64,000 nucleotides of DNA from Corticimicrobacter populi (GTDB lineage: Bacteria; Pseudomonadota; Gammaproteobacteria; Burkholderiales; Burkholderiaceae_B): the NCBI RefSeq assembly GCF_003123725.1, contig NZ_QETA01000005.1, forward strand, positions 124,001 through 188,000. The letters are read 5' to 3'. Each line of letters starts with the position of its first letter. Positions within the stretch are counted from its first letter, which is position 1. Both the position numbers and the translations under genes were made by a program. Under the pieces are notes generated by a model. The model saw only the letters and a list, made by a program, of their open reading frames with translations, was not told the origin of the DNA and made no database searches. Below, in pieces: positions 55,834 through 64,000 of the stretch.

Positions 55834-56504
55834 TGGACTGGCTGAACTATCTCGATCCGCTGCTGCAGGGAGCCTGGGTCACGGTACAGCTGACACTGTA
55901 TTCGACCCTCCTGGGTGGGCTGCTGTCGTTTCTGCTGGGCGTGGGCCGGCTGGCCTCCCATCCCGGATTGCGCTGGCTGTCGATCTGCGTGATCGAGGTA
56001 TTTCGCGGGACGTCGCTGCTGGTGCAACTGTTCTGGCTGTATTTTGCCCTGCCGTTGGCAGGGCAGGCTCTGGGCCTGGACTGGCGTCTGCCGCCTGTCG
56101 TGGTGGGGGTGCTGGCGCTCAGCCTGAACATCGGCGCCTATGGCGCGGAAGTGGTGCGAGGCGCGTTGCAGGCGGTGCCACCTGCTCAGCTCGAAGCGGC
56201 CAAGGCACTTGATTTCACGCCGCGCCAGACGCTGTGGCGCATCAGCCTGCCGCAGGCGATTCCCGAGATGATGCCCAGTTTCGGCAACCTGGCCGTGCAG
56301 AACCTCAAGGATACGGCGCTGGTATCGCTGATCAGCCTGGGTGACCTGGCGTTCCGGGCGGAGCAGATCCGCAATTTCACGCAGGACAGCACGACCGTGT
56401 ATACCCTGTTGCTGCTCATGTATTTCGGCATGGCGCTGGTGTTGACCGCGCTGATGCGCCTGCTCGAGCGTTCGGTCGGGCGCTGGCGCGCCACGGGAGG
56501 CTGA
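55833..56504 (+). CDS. ehuC: Ectoine-type ABC transporter permease EhuC
   Basis: 223 aa polar-amino-acid-type permease with about five helices. It contains the HisM/GlnP-like coupling loop (YGAEVVRGALQAVPPAQLEAAKALDFTPRQTLWRISLPQAIPEMMP). Pairs with EhuD. The ATG is in the TGATG overlap with ehuB; the GTG at 55830 is an alternative. Confidence 0.87.
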   Translation: MDWLNYLDPLLQGAWVTVQLTLYSTLLGGLLSFLLGVGRLASHPGLRWLSICVIEVFRGTSLLVQLFWLYFALPLAGQALGLDWRLPPVVVGVLALSLNIGAYGAEVVRGALQAVPPAQLEAAKALDFTPRQTLWRISLPQAIPEMMPSFGNLAVQNLKDTALVSLISLGDLAFRAEQIRNFTQDSTTVYTLLLLMYFGMALVLTALMRLLERSVGRWRATGG

Positions 56505-56505
56505 C

Positions 56506-57198
56506 ATGCTGTTTGGAATCGAATGGGACACCAGCAGCGCATGGGCCTTTGCCTGGTCCATCCTGCCCATCCTGCTGCGCGGCATGATCGTCACCCTGCA
56601 GGCGACGGTAGTCGGTTTCGTGCTGGCGGCCATTCTGGGATTGCTGCTGGCCATGCTCAAGGCCTCGCACTGTCGCGCCATTGCCTGGCCGGCCCGTGCC
56701 ATCACCGAGTTCCTGCGCGACACACCGTTGCTGGCGCAGCTGTTTTTTCTGTACTACGTCCTGCCCGAGTACGGCATCGTACTGCCGGCGTTCCTGACCG
56801 GGGCGCTGGCGCTGGGCCTGCAGTACAGCGCCTATACGTCCGAGGTGTACCGGGCCGGCATCGAATCCGTGCCACGCGGGCAGTACGAGGCGGCCCGCGC
56901 CCTGGATCTGTCGGCTGGCCGGATTTTTTCAGCCATCGTGCTGCCCCAGGCCATTCCGCGCATCATTCCGGCATTGGGTAATTATCTGGTGTCGATCATG
57001 AAGGATGTGCCGGTGCTGTCGGTCGTGTCCGTGCTGGAGATGCTCAACGTGGCGCGCATCATCGGTGACCGGACCTTTGATTACCTGATTCCGCTGTCCA
57101 TGGTGGGCGGCCTCTATCTCATTATGACGCTGGTGGCGTCTGCGGGCGTGCGCTGGCTCGATGCGCGTCTGCCCAAGCAGGGGGTGCCTCTGAAATGA
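56506..57198 (+). CDS. ehuD: Ectoine-type ABC transporter permease EhuD
   Basis: 230 aa second permease, with the loop [53 protein letters not shown] that docks the ATPase. Five hydrophobic helices. It is adjacent to ehuC (1-bp gap) and overlaps ehuA by 4 bp, so the two permeases and the ATPase are translationally linked. Confidence 0.87.
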   Translation: MLFGIEWDTSSAWAFAWSILPILLRGMIVTLQATVVGFVLAAILGLLLAMLKASHCRAIAWPARAITEFLRDTPLLAQLFFLYYVLPEYGIVLPAFLTGALALGLQYSAYTSEVYRAGIESVPRGQYEAARALDLSAGRIFSAIVLPQAIPRIIPALGNYLVSIMKDVPVLSVVSVLEMLNVARIIGDRTFDYLIPLSMVGGLYLIMTLVASAGVRWLDARLPKQGVPLK

Positions 57199-58046
57199 CC
57201 GATATTTCCACAATCAATGACGGGGTTGTCGCCGAGGGGCAGTCGTCGCTTGCCGAGGGGGATACCACTGGGCGTGAGCCCGTGATCCGTTTCGATGCCG
57301 TCACCAAGAAATTCGGTGACGTGACGGTGCTTGATGCGCTCGATTTCGAGGTGCGCAAGGGCGAGAAGGTCACCATCATCGGTCCGTCCGGCTCAGGCAA
57401 GTCCACGGTGCTGCGTATCCTGATGACACTGGAGCAGATCGACGGCGGCGTGATCCATGTGGCCGGCAAGCCGCTCTGGCATGAGGCGCGCAATGGCACG
57501 CTGGTGCCGGCCGGGGAGGAACACCTGCGCATGATGCGCAAGGAAATGGGCATGGTGTTCCAGCAGTTCAATCTGTTTCCTCACATGACTGTGCGGCGCA
57601 ACATTACCGAGGCACCCATGCATGTGCTGGGATTGTCTCGTGCCGAAGCCGTGGCGCGTGCGGATGAATATCTGGAGCTGGTCGGGTTGTCCGACCAGGC
57701 TGACAAGTTTCCGAGTCAGTTGTCGGGTGGCCAGCAGCAGCGCGTGGCGATTGCCCGGGCGCTGGCGATGCGGCCGGGCATCATGCTGTTCGACGAACCG
57801 ACATCGGCGCTCGATCCCGAACTGGTGGGCGAGGTGCTGAACGTCATCCAGCGACTGGCAGGCGAACATGACCTGACCATGTTGCTGGTCACGCACGAAA
57901 TGGCGTTTGCCCGGCAGATCTCCGACCGGGTCTGCTTTTTCGACAAAGGACGCATCGTCGAGCAGGGGCCGCCCGAACAGATCATGAGCGCGCCCCGCGA
58001 GGCCCGAACGCAGGCATTCCTTAGCGGTTGCCTGCAACCGGGTTGA
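57195..58046 (+). CDS. ehuA: Ectoine-type ABC transporter ATPase EhuA
   Basis: 283 aa ATPase. Walker [16 protein letters not shown]-loop [18 protein letters not shown], signature [19 protein letters not shown], Walker [16 protein letters not shown] and the switch His in [15 protein letters not shown]. The extra [19 protein letters not shown] stretch before the Q-loop is typical of EhuA. An N-terminal extension of ~30 residues (Thr/Ile/Glu-rich) precedes the core. Confidence 0.9.
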   Translation: MTDISTINDGVVAEGQSSLAEGDTTGREPVIRFDAVTKKFGDVTVLDALDFEVRKGEKVTIIGPSGSGKSTVLRILMTLEQIDGGVIHVAGKPLWHEARNGTLVPAGEEHLRMMRKEMGMVFQQFNLFPHMTVRRNITEAPMHVLGLSRAEAVARADEYLELVGLSDQADKFPSQLSGGQQQRVAIARALAMRPGIMLFDEPTSALDPELVGEVLNVIQRLAGEHDLTMLLVTHEMAFARQISDRVCFFDKGRIVEQGPPEQIMSAPREARTQAFLSGCLQPG

Positions 58047-58060
58047 GGCCAGGCCTGCGG

Positions 58061-58076
58061 ATCGAGCTAGCTCGAT
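58061..58076. repeat. Perfect 16-bp palindrome between convergent genes
   Basis: ATCGAGCTAGCTCGAT is fully self-complementary and sits in the 35-bp gap between ehuA and the - strand ParB-like gene. Its place suits a terminator, although there is no loop or T-run. Confidence 0.4.
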
Positions 58077-58081
58077 ACACA

Positions 58082-59281
58082 CTAAGGTTGTTGCGGTGTC
58101 GGCTGACTGACAGGCTGGTACATGACGGCGTACCACAGCCGTCCTGCCGTGCGAGGTGTATCGTCCGGGCGCGTATTGCTGCGGGTCAGTTCGATCAGGT
58201 TGCGGCGTGCCCGACTGGTGGGTGAATCAGCTGGCGCATCTGGTTGCAGATGGATGCGGCCCAGTTCGGTGGCTGTATAACCTGCCGCCACAGGGGCATC
58301 GTCGGGTTGTGCACTCATCAGCAGTGCGGCATCGCGTACGGCTGCGGCATAGCTGTCGTGGCTGCCCTCGGGTGCCAGGTGCCGTTTGCTCAGGTCCGCC
58401 GGGGCCAATATGGTGTCGGGTGCGGCGGGTGGCGAGGTTCGGTAGCGGCTGAGATTCAGACGGGGGCGCAGCCAGTCGGCCCACATGAACTCGGCAAATT
58501 CCGGCAAGCCCTCGTTGTCGTAGCCGATGCGACGTGCAAAGTAGACCAGCGAGCGGTATGGGTCATCCTGCAGGCCATCGGGCTGCTCGGGGGTGGCCAG
58601 CCCAAGGCGGGTCGGCAACCGGTTTGGCGCAATCGGGACATTGTGTCCGTCGCGCAGCCAGGCTTTGCGCTCCGCGACCATCCGGGACCAGAAGGTGGCG
58701 TCGTCGAGATGGCTGTAATCGGCATCGATCCTGACATGCACGGCTACGTCCGGCCCGCCATCGCGGGTTTCATAGAACGACGTGAATGTGTGATGCCCAT
58801 CGGTCAGGTAGAGTACATTGCCCGGCCCGATGATGACGGTCTTGAGTGCGGCGGTATGGGTGCCAGGTGCGTCGGTGCAGGTAAAGCTGGTGGGGGTGTC
58901 GATGCGGGCGGCGTACAGCGTGTCGAGATCTTCCAGCGTGCCTGTCGCCAGGCCGCTCTGTCCGTTGGCGGCACAGTAATCGTCGAATTTTTTGCGCAGC
59001 GTCTGCCCCAGGTAGCGCATGAACAGGTCTGGGTCGTCTTGCCTGGTCGCAGGCATGGGGCCCCCCTGCCAGCGGCCGAGGATGGCATGGATCTGGTCGT
59101 GGCCTACAGCACCCTGTGTCGGTCGCAGCTTGGACAACCTGACCTGCAGGATGTTGCCGCTGAGCCGGGATGGCGAGGTGTCACGCACCTGCTGTGTTGG
59201 CTCCGTGCTGCCTGCACCTGATGATGCCAGCATGAGAAAGGCTGCCAGAGAAGCGGCCAGGATGCGTAGGGGGGCAGTCAT
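58082..59281 (-). CDS. Secreted ParB/Srx-fold domain protein
   Basis: 399 aa with a signal peptide (MTAPLRILAASLAAFLMLASSGAGS). The next ~200 residues contain VRLSKLRPTQGAVGHDQIHAIL and LYLTDGHHTFTSFYE, resembling the ParB/sulfiredoxin-like N-terminal fold (recognition of the motif pattern LRPTQ..VG and the DGHH loop). A C-terminal region (about 230-399) is hydrophilic with no obvious domain. ParB-fold proteins usually act on DNA in the cytoplasm, so export is unusual. The ATG at 59281 is chosen because it begins the signal peptide; the long upstream frame to 59698 crosses the tctC gene. Confidence 0.75.
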   Translation of the reverse strand: MTAPLRILAASLAAFLMLASSGAGSTEPTQQVRDTSPSRLSGNILQVRLSKLRPTQGAVGHDQIHAILGRWQGGPMPATRQDDPDLFMRYLGQTLRKKFDDYCAANGQSGLATGTLEDLDTLYAARIDTPTSFTCTDAPGTHTAALKTVIIGPGNVLYLTDGHHTFTSFYETRDGGPDVAVHVRIDADYSHLDDATFWSRMVAERKAWLRDGHNVPIAPNRLPTRLGLATPEQPDGLQDDPYRSLVYFARRIGYDNEGLPEFAEFMWADWLRPRLNLSRYRTSPPAAPDTILAPADLSKRHLAPEGSHDSYAAAVRDAALLMSAQPDDAPVAAGYTATELGRIHLQPDAPADSPTSRARRNLIELTRSNTRPDDTPRTAGRLWYAVMYQPVSQPTPQQP

Positions 59282-59417
59282 AGAGTGGGTTCCATGAGCA
59301 GGGGCAGACAAGGTGGGGACGGCGCACGTGCAGATGATTGTACGTGCGTGCCGCAGCAGAGGGCGCGTATGCCCATGGCAGCAAGGTATGTTGATCAGCA
59401 GGCAGGGATCGGCCCGA

Positions 59418-59470
59418 TTGACACTGCTCCAGTGCCGCGCATAATCTGAATGGCATGTTCTGCGGAACAT
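59418..59470 (+). promoter_or_regulatory. Promoter with adjacent dyad upstream of the second tctCBA operon
   Basis: A TTGACA (59418-59423) and CATAAT (59440-59445) pair with a 16-bp spacer, 95-123 bp before the tctC start. Ten bases after the -10 box lies a dyad ATGTTC (59455-59460) / GAACAT (59465-59470) with a 4-bp centre, an operator-like arrangement at the expected transcription start. No regulator gene is adjacent. Confidence 0.5.
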
Positions 59471-59540
59471 CCAATAAATATATAAAAAACATGCTGGCCG
59501 ACGGCCTGACCTGTCGGCCTCTAGCGAGGAGACACACGCG

Positions 59541-60500
59541 ATGCGGATCAGCCATATTCTCAAGGCGCTGGCGGCTACGGCCGTGCTGTGCGTCGGTACG
59601 GCCCAGGCGCAGGTCAGCGTCATGCTGCCGGCCAATCCTGGCGGGGGCTGGGATGCCACCGGGCGACAGGCGTTCCAGGCTCTGAACCAGGCCGGCATTT
59701 ATACCGGTACGGTCAATTTTTCCAATCGCGGCGGGGCCGGCGGCACCATCGGGCTGGCCGAGTTCCAGCGTGCCCAGAAGGGTAAGGCAGATGCCCTGGC
59801 CGTGTTTGGTGCGATTACGGTGGGGGCGATCACGCTCAATCACTCTCCTGTCGAACTGGATAAGTTCGCACCGATTGCGCGGTTGACTGCCGAGTACCTG
59901 GTGCTGGCCGTCAAGGCCGATTCCCCGTATGCCACCCTGGCTGATTTCGCCGAGGCGCTCAAGCGCGATCCGGGAGGCACGCCTGTAGGCGGTGGCTCGG
60001 CGGGCGGCGTGGATCACATTGCGCTGGCGTTGCTGGCGCAGAGCGCCGGGGCGTCGGTGCCGGCGCTGAATTACATTCCGCAGGCGGGTGGTGCGGATAC
60101 CGTAACGGGCATTGTCAATGGCACCCTGAAAGCCGGCATTTCCGGTATTTCGGAGTTCCGGCAGTTTGCCGACAGCGGGCGGATCCGAATTCTTGGCATT
60201 ACTACGGCTGAGCGCATGAAAGGTCTGGAAAGTGTGCCGACCTTCAAGGAGGCTGGCTACGATGTCGAGATTGCAAACTGGCGCGGCATCCTCGGTGCCG
60301 TCGATATGCCCGAGGCCAACCGCCAGGAGTGGGTCGAACGATTCACGCGTCTCAACGATAGCGAGGCATGGCGCGCTGTGTTGGCCAGGCAGGGATGGGA
60401 TGACTATTTCCTGGCGGGTGATGCGTTCGGTGCCTTTATCCAGGCCGAGAGCGAGCGGATCAATCAGGTCCTCAAGGACGCCGGCCTGGCGGAGCAATAA
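59541..60500 (+). CDS. tctC: Tripartite tricarboxylate transporter binding protein TctC (system 2)
   Basis: 319 aa with a signal peptide (MRISHILKALAATAVLCVGTAQA). The mature protein has VMLPANPGGGWDATGRQAFQAL, NFSNRGGAGGTIGLAEF and PVGGGSAGGVDHIALALLAQSAG, all characteristic of TctC/Bug proteins. It precedes tctB directly. A GAGGAG site lies upstream of the ATG. Not closely similar to the system 1 TctC. Confidence 0.92.
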   Translation: MRISHILKALAATAVLCVGTAQAQVSVMLPANPGGGWDATGRQAFQALNQAGIYTGTVNFSNRGGAGGTIGLAEFQRAQKGKADALAVFGAITVGAITLNHSPVELDKFAPIARLTAEYLVLAVKADSPYATLADFAEALKRDPGGTPVGGGSAGGVDHIALALLAQSAGASVPALNYIPQAGGADTVTGIVNGTLKAGISGISEFRQFADSGRIRILGITTAERMKGLESVPTFKEAGYDVEIANWRGILGAVDMPEANRQEWVERFTRLNDSEAWRAVLARQGWDDYFLAGDAFGAFIQAESERINQVLKDAGLAEQ

Positions 60501-61007
60501 GTGTCGGCGGCGGAGTGCGGCGGTACGCCCGTATTGCGCAGACGCCCCTGGTGGCTGGGGCTGGCCGTGATACTGATGGGCGGCATCTGCGCCTATGCTG
60601 CGTCGGCCCTGCCTGTGACAGCTCGCTATGCAGGCATCGGGCCGGGCATGTTCGGCGTGGTGATCGGCCTGGGGCTGGTGGCGTTGGGAATTATGCTGCT
60701 GGTGCAGATTGCGCGGGGCGAGGTGTTCGAACCCCAGGATGCCGAAAATGCCGAAGCCGGCCGTTCAATGGACCGGCGTGCCTTCTGCACGGCCTTGCTG
60801 GCAGCGGTGCTGCCGGCGCTGACCATGGAACCATTGGGATTGCCGGTAACGGCGATGCTGTCGTTCATGCTGGTGGCGCGTGCTTTCGGTTCGAGGCACG
60901 TCTTGTTTGACCTGGCCGCTGGCTTTGGCCTGGGGACGATCAGCTGGTTGCTGTTCGGCTGGCTGGGCTTGCAACTGGGCGGCTTCCTGCCGCTGACGGG
61001 GCTGTGA
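60501..61007 (+). CDS. tctB: Tripartite tricarboxylate transporter small subunit TctB (system 2)
   Basis: 168 aa, GTG start directly after the tctC stop. Four hydrophobic segments (about residues 14-36, 50-72, 94-118 and 130-160). A charged loop ([20 protein letters not shown]) lies between the second and third. Position and topology make it TctB. Confidence 0.88.
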   Translation: MSAAECGGTPVLRRRPWWLGLAVILMGGICAYAASALPVTARYAGIGPGMFGVVIGLGLVALGIMLLVQIARGEVFEPQDAENAEAGRSMDRRAFCTALLAAVLPALTMEPLGLPVTAMLSFMLVARAFGSRHVLFDLAAGFGLGTISWLLFGWLGLQLGGFLPLTGL

Positions 61008-62494
61008 TGGATACGCTGGGCTTGTTGCTGCAGGGTTTCGAGGTGGCGCTGACACCAGCCAATCTGATGTGGGCATTCCTGGGATCTGTGCTGGGTACGG
61101 CGATTGGTATCTTGCCGGGCATCGGCCCGGCGCTGACCATTGCGCTGCTGTTGCCGGTCACCATTTCGGTGGGGCCGGTCTCGGCATTCATCATGTTCGC
61201 CGGTGTGCTCTACGGGGCCATGTATGGCGGCTCGACCACTTCGATCCTGATCAATACGCCGGGCGAGGCGGGTTCGATGATGACCGCGCTGGAAGGCAAC
61301 AAGATGGCGCGTGCCGGTCGAGGTGCGGCCGCATTGGCGACGGCTGCCATCGGTTCCTTTGTGGCGGGTACGATTGCTACCCTGTTGTTGACCTTCGCCG
61401 CTCCCGTCGTGGCCGAGCTGGCATTCGTGCTCAAGCCTGCCGATTATTTTGCCCTGACGGTGCTGGCGTTCACGTCGGTGGCCGTCGTGATGGGTGCCTC
61501 GCGTGTACGTGGTTTCGTTTCCCTGTTCATGGGCCTGGCGCTGGGGGTGATCGGCATCGATGCCATGACGGGGCAGCCGCGCATGACGTTCGGCATGGCC
61601 GACCTGCTTGATGGCGTGGAACTGACAGTGGTGCTGGTATCGGTCTTTGCCGTGGGCGAGATTCTGTATGTGGCCAGCCGCTATTCGCACGGACAGGAGA
61701 AAATCATCCCGATCAAGGGCAAGGCCTGGATGACACGGGACGAATGGCGTCGCTCCTGGAAGCCCTGGCTGCGTGGCACGGCGATTGGCTTTCCGATGGG
61801 GGCCATCCCCGGCAGCGGTTCGGAAATACCGACCATGTTGTCCTATTCCCTGGAAAAAAAGCTGTCGCGGCATAAGGACGAGTTCGGCAAAGGGGCCATC
61901 GAAGGCGTGGCGGGACCCGAGGCGGCCAACAATGCCGCTGCTGCCGGCATTCTGGTGCCATTGTTGACGCTGGGGCTGCCGACTTCGGCTACGGCTGCCA
62001 TTTTGCTGGCTGCATTCCAGAACTATGGCCTGCAGCCGGGTCCGTTCCTGTTTACCGGCAACCCTGAATTGGTATGGGGACTGATCGCATCCCTGTATAT
62101 CGGTAACTTCATGCTGCTGGTGCTCAACCTGCCGCTGGTCGGCCTGTGGGTACGGCTGCTGTATATCCCCAAGCCGCAGCTGTATGCCGGCATCCTGGTG
62201 TTTGCGATGATGGGTATCTGGGGTGTTTCCGGGTCGGTGTTCGACTTGGGGCTGATGGCGGTGCTAGGCTTGCTCAGCTATGCGATGCGGGTCTATGGTT
62301 TTCCGATTCCGCCGCTGCTGATCGGGCTGATCCTGGTGCCGCTGGCCGAGAACCAGCTTCGCACGGCCCTGGCTGCAGGACAGGGGCAGCTATCCGTGCT
62401 GGTCGAGACGCCTGTCTCAATGATCTTCCTGTCGCTGGCGTTGCTGTCCCTCTTCGTGCCCATTATTTTGCGTCGTCTGCGCACGGCAGCCTGA
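61007..62494 (+). CDS. tctA: Tripartite tricarboxylate transporter large permease TctA (system 2)
   Basis: 495 aa permease with about 12 helices. Seen: [86 protein letters not shown] and [39 protein letters not shown]. Starts in the TGATG overlap with tctB. No TctDE pair belongs to this operon. Confidence 0.94.
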   Translation: MDTLGLLLQGFEVALTPANLMWAFLGSVLGTAIGILPGIGPALTIALLLPVTISVGPVSAFIMFAGVLYGAMYGGSTTSILINTPGEAGSMMTALEGNKMARAGRGAAALATAAIGSFVAGTIATLLLTFAAPVVAELAFVLKPADYFALTVLAFTSVAVVMGASRVRGFVSLFMGLALGVIGIDAMTGQPRMTFGMADLLDGVELTVVLVSVFAVGEILYVASRYSHGQEKIIPIKGKAWMTRDEWRRSWKPWLRGTAIGFPMGAIPGSGSEIPTMLSYSLEKKLSRHKDEFGKGAIEGVAGPEAANNAAAAGILVPLLTLGLPTSATAAILLAAFQNYGLQPGPFLFTGNPELVWGLIASLYIGNFMLLVLNLPLVGLWVRLLYIPKPQLYAGILVFAMMGIWGVSGSVFDLGLMAVLGLLSYAMRVYGFPIPPLLIGLILVPLAENQLRTALAAGQGQLSVLVETPVSMIFLSLALLSLFVPIILRRLRTAA

Positions 62495-62540
62495 TTGCTG
62501 CTGTCTTGCGTGCAGGGGTGTTTGGTGGGCCGTAACCTTG

Positions 62541-62565
62541 CTTGCCCAGTGGGTATGCGGGCAAG
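62541..62565 (+). terminator. Hairpin after the second tctA
   Basis: CTTGCCC (62541-62547) / GGGCAAG (62559-62565), 7-bp stem with an 11-nt loop, 46 bp after the tctA stop. It probably ends the tctCBA transcript before mqo. Confidence 0.45.
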
Positions 62566-62634
62566 ATGCATCTGTCAAAGATACTATCGTGACTATATGT
62601 TGGATTGGAAAATCTTATCCTTGACGAGGTGCAT

Positions 62635-64000
62635 ATGCGCAGAAAACTGATCAAATATCTGGCTGGTACCGTTTCCGTGGCTGTGCTGGCTTTTGGCCTG
62701 TTTCTCTATTGGCCACTCTACGAGCGGTCAGTGCCGCCTGCCAGCAACGAGGAGCCTGTCGATGCCGTGCTGATTGGTGGTGGCATCATGAGCGTGACGC
62801 TGGCAACCTATCTCCAGGAACTGGAACCGGACTGGCAGGTGTACATGTTCGAGCGGCTTGATGAGGTTGCGCTCGAGAGTTCCAATGGCTGGAACAATGC
62901 CGGTACGGGGCATTCCGGCTTTGCCGAGCTGAACTACACACCCGAGGCTCCTGATGGCTCCATCGAGACTGGCCGGGCCGTCGATATCGCCGAGCAATTC
63001 GAGGTGTCGCGACAGTTCTGGGCGCATCAGGCCGAGCAGGGACGCCTGCCGTCGCCGCCCGATTTCATCAATCCGACGCCGCACATGAGTTTCGTCTGGG
63101 GTGATGAGAACATCGAGTACCTGCGCAAGCGCCATGCGGCACTGGTTCGTCATCCGCTGTTCTATGGCATGCAGTACTCCGAGGACCCTGAGCAGATTCG
63201 CCAATGGGCACCCCTGCTGATCGAGGGACGTGATCCGGCGCAGAAAGTGGCCGCGACCTATATGCCTCTGGGTACTGACGTGAACTTCGGCGTGATCGCC
63301 ACGCAATTGACCCAGGCACTGCAACGTAATCCGAACTTTCATCTGGGCCTTGCGCACGAAGTGACGGCCCTGCGCCAGAACGACGACAAGACCTGGAACG
63401 TGACTGTGCGGGATCTGGAAACGGGGCAGGAGAGTACGATCAAGTCGCGCTTTGTATTTATTGGTGCGGGCGGTGCGTCACTCAAGCTGCTGCAGATGTC
63501 GGGCATCCCCGAGGCACGCAATTACGCCGGCTTTCCGGTGGGGGGGCAGTTCCTGGCATTCGATGCGCCGGATATCGCCGGACGCCATGATGTGAAGGCC
63601 TATGGTCGTGCCGAAACGGGCTCGCCACCGATGTCGGTACCGCATCTTGATGCCCGCAAGCTTGATGGCAAGCCCGTGGTTCTGTTCGGACCATTCGCGC
63701 TGTACAGCACCAAGTTCCTCAAAGAGGGGTCATGGTTTGATCTGTTTTCGTCGGTCAATCACGATAACCTGGGTGGCATGTTGCGCGTGGGTCTCGATAA
63801 CCTGGATCTGGTCAGTTACCTGATGGGGCAGGCCATGCTGTCGGACACCGATCGACAGGCCGAGTTGCTCAAGTATTATCCTCAGGCGCATCCCGAAGAC
63901 TGGCGATTGGTGACGGCAGGCCAGCGAGTACAGGTGATCAAGCGGGATCCGGAGCAGGGCACCGTGTTGCAGTTCGGCACCGAGGTCGTGGCCGATCGCG
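62635..64000 (+). CDS. mqo: Malate:quinone oxidoreductase (partial, 3' end beyond window)
   Basis: At least 455 codons, open to the window edge. Mqo oxidises malate to oxaloacetate and reduces quinone at the membrane. Seen: the FAD site [64 protein letters not shown] and [22 protein letters not shown], all Mqo hallmarks. Unlike E. coli Mqo, an N-terminal basic-hydrophobic segment ([25 protein letters not shown]) looks like a membrane anchor. The usual length is about 490-550 aa, so only the last 10-15% is missing. Confidence 0.93.
   Translation, partial: MRRKLIKYLAGTVSVAVLAFGLFLYWPLYERSVPPASNEEPVDAVLIGGGIMSVTLATYLQELEPDWQVYMFERLDEVALESSNGWNNAGTGHSGFAELNYTPEAPDGSIETGRAVDIAEQFEVSRQFWAHQAEQGRLPSPPDFINPTPHMSFVWGDENIEYLRKRHAALVRHPLFYGMQYSEDPEQIRQWAPLLIEGRDPAQKVAATYMPLGTDVNFGVIATQLTQALQRNPNFHLGLAHEVTALRQNDDKTWNVTVRDLETGQESTIKSRFVFIGAGGASLKLLQMSGIPEARNYAGFPVGGQFLAFDAPDIAGRHDVKAYGRAETGSPPMSVPHLDARKLDGKPVVLFGPFALYSTKFLKEGSWFDLFSSVNHDNLGGMLRVGLDNLDLVSYLMGQAMLSDTDRQAELLKYYPQAHPEDWRLVTAGQRVQVIKRDPEQGTVLQFGTEVVADR

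Noticed and set aside
1-64000. CRISPR arrays, tRNA or rRNA genes, prophage
   Set aside because: No regularly spaced direct repeats, no tRNA cloverleaf-like sequences and no phage structural genes were noticed on reading.

Overview
The window looks like a chromosomal segment of a betaproteobacterium, most likely Burkholderiales/Alcaligenaceae. The evidence is generally high GC, two tripartite tricarboxylate transporter (TctABC) systems, a class I PHA synthase with phaB, a cytochrome bd operon followed by cydDC, and a Pseudomonas/Bordetella-type O-antigen gene set. The genus cannot be fixed from sequence alone. I see no tRNA, rRNA, CRISPR array or intact insertion sequence.

Bases 1-24.9 kb are a surface-polysaccharide (O-antigen type) locus, entered from inside. 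The first part (91-8813, + strand, visibly AT-richer) is wbpE, a Wzx flippase, hisH2, hisF2, a Wzy candidate, wbpG and two GT4 glycosyltransferases. This matches the toolkit for an acetamidino-substituted di-N-acetyl-hexuronic acid, as in Pseudomonas aeruginosa O5. An acyltransferase and a polyprenyl-phosphate sugar transferase lie on the - strand (9015-11555). The second + strand part (12307-19989) is manC, a second flippase, gmd, fcl and three glycosyltransferases, consistent with GDP-mannose and GDP-fucose chemistry. It meets a - strand operon of two tandem Wzz-like chain-length proteins, galE and a WbaP-type initiating transferase (20038-24943). A decayed 5' fragment of galE lies upstream of the first sugar transferase and marks an old duplication or recombination boundary.

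Bases 25-36.9 kb hold a TctDE-controlled tricarboxylate transporter operon (- strand). After it come a free-methionine-sulfoxide reductase, a DUF3829 lipoprotein, rimO, a small monooxygenase-fold membrane protein, an MFS exporter and a RutG/UraA-type pyrimidine permease.

Bases 37.1-42.2 kb are a carbon-storage/overflow operon: phaC, a small phasin-like gene, phaB, a phosphotransacetylase and an acetate kinase, tightly packed with overlaps. Bases 42.3-44.9 kb carry a DUF2946 gene and a TonB-dependent copper receptor. A fumarylacetoacetase-family hydrolase and a fluoride channel (crcB) follow.

Bases 46.2-53.5 kb are the - strand bd-oxidase cluster: DUF2946, cydA, cydB, a 34-codon cydX, a Crp/Fnr regulator that starts inside cydX, cydD and cydC. 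Then come a soluble CZB-type chemoreceptor, a divergent ectoine-type (ehuBCDA) ABC transporter operon with an operator-like dyad at its promoter, a secreted ParB/Srx-fold protein, a second tctCBA operon, and the start of a membrane-anchored malate:quinone oxidoreductase cut by the window end.
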